DNA of 64,000 nt from Euonymus europaeus. Its lineage: Eukaryota; Streptophyta; Magnoliopsida; Celastrales; Celastraceae. The notes below the pieces were generated by a model. The model worked only from the letters and a program-made list of their open reading frames with translations. It was not told the origin of the DNA and did not search any database. The translations under genes were made by a program, and so were the position numbers. Shown here piece after piece: positions 10,000 to 24,149 of the stretch (position 1 is its first letter; each line of letters opens with the position of its first letter). The DNA is taken from NCBI GenBank assembly GCA_963580455.1, contig OY756964.1, positions 930,001 to 994,000 of the forward strand, given 5' to 3'.

Positions 10000-12900
10000 C
10001 TGAAATCAAAATCCGAAATGCCAGGATCGTAGAGCTCGAAAATTAGTGTGTAATCAAGCTAAAAATCACCGAATTCAGAACTCGGAGTCAACGGATATTC
10101 AAAAAACCGTTTACGTAAAGAAACCACATTTCGCGGCTAACTAGGTGAAACGAGACCAACTAACCACGAGTTCTGAAATCAAAATCCGAAATGCCAGGAT
10201 CGTAGAGCTCGAAAATTAGTGCGAAATCAAGCTAAAAATCACCGAATTCAGAACTCGGAGTCAACGGATATTCATAAAACCGTTTACGTAAAGAAACCAC
10301 ATTTCGCGGCTAACTAGGTGAAACGAGACCAACTAGCCACGAGTTCTGAAATCAAAATCCGAAACGCCTGGATTGTAGAGCTCGAAAAGTAGTGTGAAAT
10401 CACGCTAAAAATCACCGAATTAATAACTCGGAGTCAACGGATATTCATAAAACCGTTTACGTAAAGAAACCACATTTCGCGGCTAACTAGGTGAAACGAG
10501 ACCAACTAGCCACGAGTTCTGAAATCAAAATCCGAAACGCCAGGATCGTAGAGCTCGAAAATTAGTGTGTAATCAAGCTAAAAATCACCGAATTCAGAAC
10601 TCGGAGTCAACGGATATTCATAAAACCGTTTACGTAAAGAAACCACATTTCGCGGCTAACTAGGTGAAACGAGACCAACTAGCCACGAGTTCTGAAATCA
10701 AAATCCGAAACACCAGGATCGTAGAGCTCGAAAATTAGTGTATAATCAAGCTAAAAATCACCGAATTCAGAACTCGGAGTCAACGGATATTCATAAAACC
10801 GTTTACGTAAAGAAACCACATTTCGCGGCTAACTAGGTGAAACGAGACCAACTAGCCACGAGTTCTGAAATCAAAATCCGAAACGCCAGGATTGTAGAGC
10901 TCGAAAAGTAGTGTGAAATTAAGCTAAAAATCACCGAATTCAGAACTCGGAGTCAACGGATATTCATAAAACCGTTTACGTAAAGAAACCACATTTCGCG
11001 GCCAACTAGGTGAAACGAGACCAACTAGCCACGAGTTCTGAAATCAAAATCCGAAACTGCAGGATTGTAGAGCTCGAAAAGTAGTGTGAAATCAAGCTAA
11101 AAATCACCGAATTCAGAACTCGGAGTCAACGGATATTCATAAATACGTTTACGTAAAGAAACCACATTTCGCGGCTAACTAAGTGAAACGAGACCAACTA
11201 GCCACGAGTTCTGAAATCAAAATCCGAAACTCCAGGATTGTAGAGCTCGAAAAGTAGTGTGAAATCAAGCTAAAAATCACCGAATTCAGAACTCGGAGTC
11301 AACGGATATTCATAAAACCGTTTACGTAAAGAAACCACATTTCGCGGCTAACTAGGTGAAACGAGACCAACTAGCCACGAGTTCTGAAATCAAAATCCGA
11401 AACTCCAGGATCGTGGAGCTCGAAAAGTAGTGTGAAATCAAGCTAAAAATCACCGAATTCAGAACTCGGAGTCAACGGATATTCATAAAACCGTTTACGT
11501 AAAGAAACCACATTTCGCGGCTAACTAGGTGAAACGAGACCAACTAGCCACGAGTTCTGAAATCAAAATCCGAAACGCCAGGATCGTAGAGCTCGAAAAG
11601 TAGTGTGAAATCAAGCTAAAAATCACCGAATTCAGAACTCGGAGTCAACGGATATTCATAAAACCGTTTACGTAAAGAAACCACATTTCGCGGCTAACTA
11701 GGTGAAACGAGACCAACTAGCCACGAGTTCTGAAATCAAAATCCGAAATGCCAGGATCGTAGAGCTCGAAAATTAGTGTGTAATCAAGCTAAAAATCACC
11801 GAATTCAGAACTCGGAGTCAACGGATATTCAAAAAACCGTTTACGTAAAGAAACCACATTTCGCGGCTAACTAGGTGAAACGAGACCAACTAACCACGAG
11901 TTCTGAAATCAAAATCCGAAATGCCAGGATCGTAGAGCTCGAAAATTAGTGCGAAATCAAGCTAAAAATCACCGAATTCAGAACTCGGAGTCAACGGATA
12001 TTCATAAAACCGTTTACGTAAAGAAACCACATTTCGCGGCTAACTAGGTGAAACGAGACCAACTAGCCACGAGTTCTGAAATCAAAATCCGAAACGCCTG
12101 GATTGTAGAGCTCGAAAAGTAGTGTGAAATCACGCTAAAAATCACCGAATTAATAACTCGGAGTCAACGGATATTCATAAAACCGTTTACGTAAAGAAAC
12201 CACATTTCGCGGCTAACTAGGTGAAACGAGACCAACTAGCCACGAGTTCTGAAATCAAAATCCGAAACGCCAGGATCGTAGAGCTCGAAAATTAGTGTGT
12301 AATCAAGCTAAAAATCACCGAATTCAGAACTCGGAGTCAACGGATATTCATAAAACCGTTTACGTAAAGAAACCACATTTCGCGGCTAACTAGGTGAAAC
12401 GAGACCAACTAGCCACGAGTTCTGAAATCAAAATCCGAAACACCAGGATCGTAGAGCTCGAAAATTAGTGTATAATCAAGCTAAAAATCACCGAATTCAG
12501 AACTCGGAGTCAACGGATATTCATAAAACCGTTTACGTAAAGAAACCACATTTCGCGGCTAACTAGGTGAAACGAGACCAACTAGCCACGAGTTCTGAAA
12601 TCAAAATCCGAAACGCCAGGATTGTAGAGCTCGAAAAGTAGTGTGAAATCAAGCTAAAAATCACCGAATTCAGAACTCGGAGTCAACGGATATTCATAAA
12701 ACCGTTTACGTAAAGAAACCACATTTCGCGGCCAACTAGGTGAAACGAGACCAACTAGCCACGAGTTCTGAAATCAAAATCCGAAACTGCAGGATTGTAG
12801 AGCTCGAAAAGTAGTGTGAAATCAAGCTAAAAATCACCGAATTCAGAACTCGGAGTCAACGGATATTCATAAAACCGTTTACGTAAAGAAACCACATTTC

Positions 12901-13465
12901 GCGGCTAACTAAGTGAAACGAGACCAACTAGCCACGAGTTCTGAAATCAAAATCCGAAACTCCAGGATTGTAGAGCTCGAAAAGTAGTGTGAAATCAAGC
13001 TAAAAATCACCGAATTCAGAACTCGGAGTCAACGGATATTCATAAAACCGTTTACGTAAAGAAACCACATTTCGCGGCTAAATAGGTGAAACGAGACCAA
13101 CTAGCCACGAGTTCTGAAATCAAAATCCGAAACTCCAGGATCGTGGAGCTCGAAAAGTAGTGTGAAATCAAGCTAAAAATCACCGAATTCAGAACTCGGA
13201 GTCAACGGATATTCATAAAACCGTTTACGTAAAGAAACCACATTTCGCGGCTAACTAGGTGAAACGAGACCAACTAGCCACGAGTTCTGAAATCAAAATC
13301 CGAAACGCCAGGATCGTAGAGCTCGAAAAGTAGTGTGAAATCAAGCTAAAAATCACCGAATTCAGAACTCGGAGTCAACGGATATTCATAAAACCGTTTA
13401 CGTAAAGAAACCACATTTCGCGGCTAACTAGGTGAAACGAGACCAACTAGCCACGAGTTCTGAAA
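10000..13465 (+). repeat. 10-monomer tandem duplication (1730 bp unit)
   Basis: Copy 1 is about 10000-11735 and copy 2 about 11736-13465. Five rare markers recur at exactly 1730 bp: ATTCAAAAAACCG (10098/11828), CTAACCACGAG (10160/11890), GAATTAATAACTC (10419/12149), GTGTATAATC (about 10738/12468) and GAAACTGCAGG (about 11053/12783). I saw only three differences between copies: GAAATTAAG at 10918, ATAAATACG at 11142 and TAAATAGG at 13080. That implies a recent event. Confidence 0.9.
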
Positions 13466-13599
13466 TCAAAATCCGAAACACCAGGATCGTAGAGCTCGAA
13501 AATTAGTGTATAATCAAGCTAAAAATCACCGAATTCATAACTCGGAGTCAACGGATATTCATAAAACCGTTTACGTAAAGAAACCACATTTCGCGGCTA

Positions 13600-16500
13600 A
13601 CTAGGTGAAACGAGACCAACTAGCCACGAGTTCTGAAATCAAAATCCGAAACGCCAGGATCGTAGAGCTCGAAAATTAGTGTGTAATCAAGCTAAAAATC
13701 ACCGAATTCAGAACTCGGAGTCAACGGATATTCATAAAACCGTTTACGTAAAGAAACCACATTTCGCGGCTCACTAGGTGAAACGAGACCAACTAGCCAC
13801 GAGTTCTGAAATCAAAATCCAAAACTCCAGGATCGTGGAGCTCGAAAAGTAGTGTGAAATCAAGCTAAAAATCACCGAATTCAGAACTCGGAGTCAACGG
13901 ATATTCATAAAACCGTTTACGTAAAGAAACCACATTTCGCGGCTAACTAGGTGAAACGAGACCAACTAGCCACGAGTTCTGAAATCAAAATCCGAAACGC
14001 CAGGATCGTAGAGCTCGAAAAGTAGTGTGAAATCAAGCTAAAAATCACCGAATTCAGAACTCGGAGTCAACGGATATTCATAAAACCGTTTACGTAAAGA
14101 AACCACATTTCGCGGCTAACTGGGTGAAACGAGACCAACTAGCCACGAGTTCTGAAATCAAAATCCGAAACGCCAGGATCGTAGAGCTCGAAAAGTAGTG
14201 TGAAATCAAGCTAAAAATCACCGAATTCAGAACTCGGAGTCAACGGATATTCATAAAACCGTTTACGTAAAGAAACCACATTTCGCGGCTAACAAGGTGA
14301 AACGAGACCAACTAGCCACGAGTTCTGAAATCAAAATCCGAAACGCCAAGATGGTAGAGCTCGAAAAGTAGTGGGAAATCACGCTAAAAATCACCGAATT
14401 CAGAACTCGGAGTCAACGGATATTCATAAAACCGTTTACGTAAAGAAACCACATTTCGCGGCTAACTAGGTGAAACGAGACCAACTAGCCACGAGTTCTG
14501 AAATCAAAATCCGAAACGCCAGGATTGTAGAGCTCGAAAAGTAGTGCGAAATCAAGCTAAAAATCACCGAATTCAGAACTCGGAGTCAACGGATATTCAT
14601 AAAACCGTTTACGTAAAGAAACCACATTTTGCGGCTAACTAGGTGAAACGAGACCAACTAGCCACGAGTTCTGAAATCAAAATCCGAAACGCCAGGATCG
14701 TAGAGCTCGAAATGTAGTGTGAAATCAAGCTAAAAATCACCGAATTCAGAACTCGGAGTCAACGGATATTCATAAAACCGTTTACGTAAAGAAACCACAT
14801 TTCGCGGCTAACTAGGTGAAACGAGACCAACTAGCCACGAGTTCTGAAATCAAAATCCGAAACGCCAGGATTGTAGAGCTCGAAAAGTAGTGTGAAATCA
14901 AGCTAAAAATCACCGAATTCAGAACTCGGAGTCAACGGATATTCATAAAACCGTTTACGTAAAGAAACCACATTTCGCGGCCAACTAGGTGAAACGAGAC
15001 CAACTAGCCACGAGTTCTGAAATCAAAATCCGAAACTGCAGGATTGTAGAGCTCGAAAAGTAGTGTGAAATCAAGCTAAAAATCACCGAATTCAGAACTC
15101 GGAGTCAACGGATATTCATAAAACCGTTTACGTAAAGAAACCACATTTCGCGGCTAACTAAGTGAAACGAGACCAACTAGCCACGAGTTCTGAAATCAAA
15201 ATCCGAAACTCCAGGATTGTAGAGCTCGAAAAGTAGTGTGAAATCAAGCTAAAAATCACCGAATTCAGAACTCGGAGTCAACGGATATTCATAAAACCGT
15301 TTACGTAAAGAAACCACATTTCGCGGCTAACTAGGTGAAACGAGACCAACTAGCCACGAGTTCTGAAATCAAAATCCGAAACTCCAGGATCGTGGAGCTC
15401 GAAAAGTAGTGTGAAATCAAGCTAAAAATCACCGAATTCAGAACTCGGAGTCAACGGATATTCATAAAACCGTTTACGTAAAGAAACCACATTTCGCGGC
15501 TAACTAGGTGAAACGAGACCAACTAGCCACGAGTTCTGAAATCAAAATCCGAAACGCCAGGATCGTAGAGCTCGAAAAGTAGTGTGAAATCAAGCTAAAA
15601 ATCACCGAATTCAGAACTCGGAGTCAACGGATATTCATAAAACCGTTTACGTAAAGAAACCACATTTCGCGGCTAACTAGGTGAAACGAGACCAACTAGC
15701 CACGAGTTCTGAAATCAAAATCCGAAACACCAGGATCGTAGAGCTCGAAAATTAGTGTATAATCAAGCTAAAAATCACCGAATTCATAACTCGGAGTCAA
15801 CGGATATTCATAAAACCGTTTACGTAAAGAAACCACATTTCGCGGCTAACTAGGTGAAACGAGACCAACTAGCCACGAGTTCTGAAATCAAAATCCGAAA
15901 CGCCAGGATCGTAGAGCTCGAAAATTAGTGTGTAATCAAGCTAAAAATCACCGAATTCAGAACTCGGAGTCAACGGATATTCATAAAACCGTTTACGTAA
16001 AGAAACCACATTTCGCGGCTAACTAGGTGAAACGAGACCAACTAGCCACGAGTTCTGAAATCAAAATCCGAAACACCAGGATCGTAGAGCTCGAAAATTA
16101 GTGTATAATCAAGCTAAAAATCACCGAATTCAGAACTCGGAGTCAACGGATATTCATAAAACCGTTTACGTAAAGAAACCACATTTCGCGGCTAACTAGG
16201 TGAAACGAGACCAACTAGCCACGAGTTCTGAAATCAAAATCCGAAACTCCAGGATCGTGGAGCTCGAAAAGTAGTGGGAAATCAAGCTAAAAATCACCGA
16301 ATTCAGAACTCGGAGTCAACGGATATTCATAAAACCGTTTACGTAAAGAAACCACATTTCGCGGCTAACTAGGTGAAACGAGACCAACTAGCCACGAGTT
16401 CTGAAATCAAAATCCGAAACGGCAGGATCGTAGAGCTCGAAAAGTAGTGTGAAATCAAGCTAAAAATCACCGAATTCAGAACTCGGAGTCAACGGATATT

Positions 16501-19500
16501 CATAAAACCGTTTACGTAAAGAAACCACATTTCGAGGCTAACTAGGTGAAACGAGACCAACTAGCCACGAGTTCTGAAATCAAAATCCGAAACACCAGGA
16601 TCGTAGAGCTCGAAAATTAGTGTATAATCAAGCTAAAAATCACCGAATTCAGAACTCGGAGTCAACGGATATTCATAAAACCGTTTACGTAAAGAAACCA
16701 CATTTCGCGGCTAACTAGGTGAAACGAGACCAACTAGCCACGAGTTCTGAAATCAAAATCCGAAACGCCAGGATCGTAGAGCTCGAAAATTAGTGTGTAA
16801 TCAAGCTAAAAATCACCGAATTCAGAACTCGGAGTCAACGGATATTCATAAAACCGTTTACGTAAAGAAACCACATTTCGCGGCTAACTAGGTGAAACGA
16901 GACCAACTAGCCACGAGTTCTGAAATCAAAATCCGAAACACCAGGATCGTAGAGCTCGAAAAGTAGTGTGAAATCAAGCTAAAAATCACCGAATTCAGAA
17001 CTCGGAGTCAACGGATATTCATAAAACCGTTTACGTAAAGAAACCACATTTCGCGGCTAACTAGGTGAAACGAGACCAACTAGCCACGAGTTCTGAAATC
17101 AAAATCCGAAACTCCAGGATTGTAGAGCTCGAAAAGTAGTGTGAAATCAAGCTAAAAATCACCGAATTCAGAACTCGGAGTCAACGGATATTCATAAAAC
17201 CGTTTACGTAAAGAAACCACATTTCGCGGCTCACTAGGTGAAACGAGACCAACTAGCCACGAGTTCTGAAATCAAAATCCAAAACTCCAGGATCGTGGAG
17301 CTCGAAAAGTAGTGTGAAATCAAGCTAAAAATCACCGAATTCAGAAATCAGAGTCAACGGATATTCATAAAACCGTTTACGTAAAGAAACCACATTTCGC
17401 GGCTAACTAGGTGAAACGAGACCAACTAGCCACGAGTTCTGAAATCAAAATCCGAAACGCCAGGATCGTAGAGCTCGAAAAGTAGTGTGAAATCAAGCTA
17501 AAAATCACCGAATTCAGAACTCGGAGTCAACGGATATTCATAAAACCGTTTACGTAAAGAAACCACATTTCGCGGCTAACTAGGTGAAACGAGACCAACT
17601 AGCCACGAGTTCTGAAATCGAAATCCGAAACGCCAAGATCGTAGAGCTCGAAAATTAGTGTGAAATCAAGCTAAAAATCACCGAATTCAGAACTCGGAGT
17701 CAACGGATATTCATAAAACCGTTTACGTAAAGAAACCACATTTCGCGGCTAACTAGGTGAAACGAGACCAACTAGCCACGAGTTCTGAAATCAAAATCCG
17801 AAACGCCAGGATCGTAGAGCTCGAAAAGTAGTGTGAAATCAAGCTAAAAATCACCGAATTCAGAACTCGGAGTCAACGGATATTCATAAAACCGTTTACG
17901 TAAAGAAACCACATTTCGCGGCTAACTAGGTGAAACGAGACCAACTAGCCACGAGTTCTGAAATCAAAATCCGAACCTCCAGGATTGTAGAGCTCGAAAA
18001 GTAGTGTGAAATCAAGCTAAAAATCACCGAATTCAGAACTCGGAGTCAACGGATATTCATAAAACCGTTTACGTAAAGAAACCACATTTCGCGGCTCACT
18101 AGGTGAAACGAGACCAACTAGCCACGAGTTCTGAAATCAAAATCCAAAACTCCAGGATCGTGGAGCTCGAAAAGTAGTGTGAAATCAAGCTAAAAATCAC
18201 CGAATTCAGAACTCGGAGTCAACGGATATTCATAAAACCGTTTACGTAAAGAAACCACATTTCGCGGCTAACTAGGTGAAACGAGACCAACTAGCCACGA
18301 GTTCTGAAATCAAAATCCGAAACGCCAGGATCGTAGAGCTCGAAAAGTAGTGTGAAATCAAGCTAAAAATCACCGAATTCAGAACTCGGAGTCAACGGAT
18401 ATTCATAAAACCGTTTACGTAAAGAAACCACATTTCGCGGCTAACTGGGTGAAACGAGACCAACTAGCCACGAGTTCTGAAATCAAAATCCGAAACGCCC
18501 GGATCGTAGAGCTCGAAAAGTAGTGTGAAATCAAGCTAAAAATCACCGAATTCAGAACTCGGAGTCAACGGATATTCATAAAACCGTTTACGTAAAGAAA
18601 CCACATTTCGCGGCTAACAAGGTGAAACGAGACCAACTAGCCACGAGTTCTGAAATCAAACCCGAAACGCCAGGATGGTAGAGCTCGAAAAGTAGTGGGA
18701 AATCACGCTAAAAATCACCGAATTCATAACTCGGAGTCAACGGATATTCATAAAACCGTTTACGTAAAGAAACCACATTTCGCGGCTAACTAGGTGAAAC
18801 GAGACCAACTAGCCACGAGTTCTGAAATCAAAATCCGAAACGCCAGGATTGTAGAGCTCGAAAAGTAGTGCGAAATCAAGCTAAAAATCACCGAATTCAG
18901 AACTCGGAGTCAACGGATATTCATAAAACCGTTTACGTAAAGAAACCACATTTCGCGGCTAACTAGGTGAAACGAGACCAACTAGCCACGAGTTCTGAAA
19001 TCAAAATCCGAAATGCCAGGATCGTAGAGCTCGAAAAGTAGTGTGAAATCAAGCTAAAAATCACCGAATTCAGAACTCGGAGTCAACGGATATTCATAAA
19101 ACCGTTTACGTAAAGAAACCACATTTCGCGGCTAACTAGGTGAAACGAGACCAACTAGCCACGAGTTCTGAAATCAAAATCCGAAATGCCAGGATTGTAG
19201 AGCTCGAAAAGTAGTGTGAAATCAAGCTAAAAATCACCGAATTCAGAACTCGGAGTCAACGGATATTCATAAAACCGTTTACGTAAAGAAACCACATTTC
19301 GCGGCTAACTAGGTGAAACGAGACCAACTAGCCACAAGTTCTGAAATCAAAATCCGAAACTCCAGGATCGTGGAGCTCGAAAAGTAGTGTGAAATCAAGC
19401 TAAAAATCACCGAATTCGGAACTCGGAGTCAACGGATATTCATAAAACCGTTTACGTAAAGAAACCACATTTCGCGGCTAACTAGGTGAAACGAGATCAA

Positions 19501-22500
19501 CTAGCCACGAGTTCTGAAATCAAAATCCGAAACGCCAGGATCGTAGAGCTCGAAAATTAGTGTGTAATCAAGCTAAAAATCACCGAATTCAGAACTCGGA
19601 GTCAACGGATATTCATAAAACCGTTTACGTAAAGAAACCACATTTCGCGGCTAACTAGGTGAAACGAGACCAACTAGCCACGAGTTCTGAAATCAAAATC
19701 CGAAACACCAGGATCGTAGAGCTCGAAAATTAGTGTATAATCAAGCTAAAAATCACCGAATTCATAACTCGGAGTCAACGGATATTCATAAAACCGTTTA
19801 CGTAAAGAAACCACATTTCGCGGCTAACTAGGTGAAACGAGACCAACTAGCCACGAGTTCTGAAATCAAAATCCGAAATGCCAGGATTGTAGAGCTCGAA
19901 AAGTAGTGGGAAATCAAGCTAAAAATCACCGAATTCAGAACTCGGAGTCAACGGATATTCATAAAACCGTTTACGTAAAGAAACCACATTTCGCGGCTAA
20001 CTAGGTGAAACGAGACCAACTAGCCACGAGTTCTGAAATCAAAATCCGAAACTCCAGGATTGTAGAGCTCGAAAAGTAGTGTGAAATCAAGCTAAAAATC
20101 ACCGAATTCAGAAATCGGAGTCAACGGATATTCATAAAACCGTTTACGTAAAGAAACCACATTTCGCGGCTCACTAGGTGAAACGAGACCAACTAGCCAC
20201 GAGTTCTGAAATCAAAATCCAAAACTCCAGGATCGTGGAGCTCGAAAAGTAGTGTGAAATCAAGCTAAAAATCGCCGAATTCAGAACTCGGAGTCAACGG
20301 ATATTCATAAAACCGTTTACGTAAAGAAACCACATTTCGCGGCTAACTAGGTGAAACGAGACCAACTAGCCACGAGTTCTGAAATCAAAATCCGAAACGC
20401 CAGGATCGTAGAGCTCGAAAAGTAGTGTGAAATCAAGCTAAAAATCACCGAATTCAGAACTCGGAGTCAACGGATATTCATAAAACCGTTTACGTAAAGA
20501 AACCACATTTCGCGGCTAACTAGGTGAAACGACACCAACTAGCCACGAGTTCTGAAATCAAAATCCGAAACGCCAGGATCGTAGAGCTCGAAAAGTAGTG
20601 TGAAATCAAGCTAAAAATCACCGAATTCAGAACTCGGAGTCAACGGATATTCATAAAACCGTTTACGTAAAGAAACCACATTTCGCGGCTCACTAGGTGA
20701 AACGAGACCAACTAGCCACGAGTTCTGAAATCAAAATCCAAAACTCCAGGATCGTGGAGCTCGAAAAGTAGTGTGAAATCAAGCTAAAAATCACCGAATT
20801 CAGAACTCGGAGTCAACGGATATTCATAAAACCGTTTACGTAAAGAAACCACATTTCGCGGCTAACTAGGTGAAACGAGACCAACTAGCCACGAGTTCTG
20901 AAATCAAAATCCGAAACGCCAGGATCGTAGAGCTCGAAAAGTAGTGTGAAATCAAGCTAAAAATCACCGAATTCAGAACTCGGAGTCAACGGATATTCAT
21001 AAAACCGTTTACGTAAAGAAACCACATTTCGCGGCTAACTGGGTGAAACGAGACCAACTAGCCACGAGTTCTGAAATCAAAATCCGAAACGCCAGGATCG
21101 TAGAGCTCGAAAAGTAGTGTGAAATCAAGCTAAAAATCACCGAATTCAGAACTCGGAGTCAACGGATATTCATAAAACCGTTTACGTAAAGAAACCACAT
21201 TTCGCGGCTAACAAGGTGAAACGAGACCAACTAGCCACGAGTTCTGAAATCAAAATCCGAAACGCCAGGATGGTAGAGCTCGAAAAGTAGTGGGAAATCA
21301 CGCTAAAAATCACCGAATTCAGAACTCGGAGTCAACGGATATTCATAAAACCGTTTACGTAAAGAAACCACATTTCGCGGCTAACTAGGTGAAACGAGAC
21401 CAACTAGCCACGAGTTCTGAAATCAAAATCCGAAACGCCAGGATTGTAGAGCTCGAAAAGTAGTGCGAAATCAAGCTAAAAATCACCGAATTCAGAACTC
21501 GGAGTCAACGGATATTCATAAAACCGTTTACGTAAAGAAACCACATTTCGCGGCTAACTAGGTGAAACGAGACCAACTAGCCACGAGTTCTGAAATCAAA
21601 ATCCGAAACGCCAGGATCGTAGAGCTCAAAAAGTAGTGTGAAATCAAGCTAAAAATCACCGAATTCGGAACTCGGAGTCAACGGATATTCATAAAACCGT
21701 TTACGTAAAGAAACCACATTTCGCGGCTAACTAGGTGAAACGAGACCAACTAGCCACGAGTTCTGAAATCAAAATCCGAAACGCCAGGATTGTAGAGCTC
21801 GAAAAGTAGTGTGAAATCAAGCTAAAAATCACCGAATTCAGAACTCGGAGTCAACGGATATTCATAAAACCGTTTACGTAAAGAAACCACATTTCGCGGC
21901 TAACTAGGTGAAACGAGACCAACTAGCCACGAGTTCTGAAATCAAAATCCGAAACTGCAGGATTGTAGAGCTCGAAAATTAGTGTGAAATCAAGCTAAAA
22001 ATCACCGAATTCAGAACTCGGAGTCAACGGATATTCATAAAACCGTTTACGTAAAGAAACCACATTTCGCGGCTAACTAGGTGAAACGAGACCAACTAGC
22101 CACGAGTTCTGAAATCAAAATCCGAAACTCCAGGATTGTAGAGCTCGAAAAGTAGTGTGAAATCAAGCTAAAAATCACCGAATTCAGAACTCGGAGTCAA
22201 CGGCTATTCATAAAACCGTTTACGTAAAGAAACCACATTTCGCGGCTAACTAGGTGAAACGAGACCAACTAGCCACGAGTTCTGAAATCAAAATCCGAAA
22301 CTCCAGGATCGTGGAGCTCGAAAAGTAGTGTGAAATCAAGCTAAAAATCACCGAATTCAGAACTCGGAGTCAACGGATATTCATAAAACCGTTTACGTAA
22401 AGAAACCACATTTCGCGGCTAACTAGGTGAAACGAGACCAACTAGCCACGAGTTCTGAAATCAAAATCCGAAACGCCAGGATCGTAGAGCTCGAAAAGTA

Positions 22501-24050
22501 GTGTGAAATCAAGCTAAAAATCACCGAATTCAGAACTCGGAGTCAACGGATATTCATAAAACCGTTTACGTAAAGAAACCACATTTCGCGGCTAACTAGG
22601 TGAAACGAGACCAACTAGCCACGAGTTCTGAAATCAAAATCCGAAACACCAGGATCGTAGAGCTCGAAAATTAGTGTATAATCAAGCTAAAAATCACCGA
22701 ATTCAGAACTCGGAGTCAACGGATATTCATAAAACCGTTTACGTAAAGAAACCACATTTCGCGACTAACTAGGTGAAACGAGACCAACTAGCCACGAGTT
22801 CTGAAATCAAAATCCGAAACACCAGGATCGTAGAGCTCGAAAATTAGTGTATAATCAAGCTAAAAATCACCGAATTCAGAACTCGGAGTCAACGGATATT
22901 CATAAAACCGTTTACGTAAAGAAACCACATTTCGCGGCTAACTAGGTGAAACGAGACCAACTAGCCACGAGTTCTGAAATCAAAATCCGAAATGCCAGGA
23001 TTGTAGAGCTCGAAAAGTAGTGTGAAATCAAGCTAAAAATCACCGAATTCAGAACTCGGAGTCAACGGATATTCATAAAACCGTTTACGTAAAGAAACCA
23101 CATTTCGCGGCTAACTAGGTGAAACGAGACCAACTAGCCACGAGTTCTGAAATCAAAATCCGAAACTCCAGGATTGTAGAGCTCGAAAAGTAGTGTGAAA
23201 TCAAGCTAAAAATCACCGAATTCAGAACTCGGAGTCAACGGATATTCATAAAACCGTTTACGTAAAGAAACCACATTTCGCGGCTCACTAGGTGAAACGA
23301 GACCAACTAGCCACGAGTTCTGAAATCAAAATCCAAAACTCCAGGATCGTGGAGCTCGAAAAGTAGTGTGAAATCAAGCTAAAAATCACCGAATTCAGAA
23401 CTCGGAGTCAACGGATATTCATAAAACCGTTTACGTAAAGAAACCACATTTCGCGGCTAACTAGGTGAAACGAGACCAACTAGCCACGAGTTCTGAAATC
23501 AAAATCCGAAACGCCAGGATCGTAGAGCTCGAAAAGTAGTGTGAAATCAAGCTAAAAATCACCGAATTCAGAACTCGGAGTCAACGGATATTCATAAAAC
23601 CGTTTACGTAAAGAAACCACATTTCGCGGCTAACTGGGTGAAACGAGACCAACTAGCCACGAGTTCTGAAATCAAAATCCGAAATGCCAGGATCGTAGAG
23701 CTCGAAAAGTAGTGTGAAATCAAGCTAAAAATCACCGAATTCAGAACTCGGAGTCAACGGATATTCATAAAACCGTTTACGTAAAGAAACCACATTTCGC
23801 GGCTAACTAGGTGAAACGAGACCAACTAGCCACGAGTTCTGAAATCAAAATCCGAAACGCCAGGATCGTAGAGCTCGAAAAGTAGTGTGAAATCAAGCTA
23901 AAAATCACCGAATTCAGAACTCGGAGTCAACGGATATTCATAAAACCGTTTACGTAAAGAAACCACATTTCGCGGCTAACTAGGTGAAACGAGACCAACT
24001 AGCCACGAGTTCTGAAATCAAAATCCGAAAAGCCAGGATTGTAGAGCTCG
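13600..24050 (+). repeat. Multi-monomer cassette seen four times
   Basis: The ordered markers GGCTCACTAGG, CTAACTGGGTG, CTAACAAGG, GATGGTAGAG with GTAGTGGGAAATCACG, then GTAGTGCGAAATC begin at 13771, 18096 and 20690. A shorter version at 23285 has only the first two. GAAACTGCAGG follows 1267 bp downstream in the copies at 13771 and 20690. Spacings of the first marker are 4325, 2594 and 2595 bp, which are 25, 15 and 15 units once the 1 bp deletion at about 18660 is counted. Isolated copies of the first marker also occur at 17231 and 20171. Confidence 0.8.
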
Positions 24051-24149
24051 AAAAGTAGTGTGAAATCAAGCTAAAAATCACCGAATTCAGAACTCGGAGT
24101 CAACGGATATTCATAAAACCGTTTACGTAAAGAAACCACATTTCGCGGC

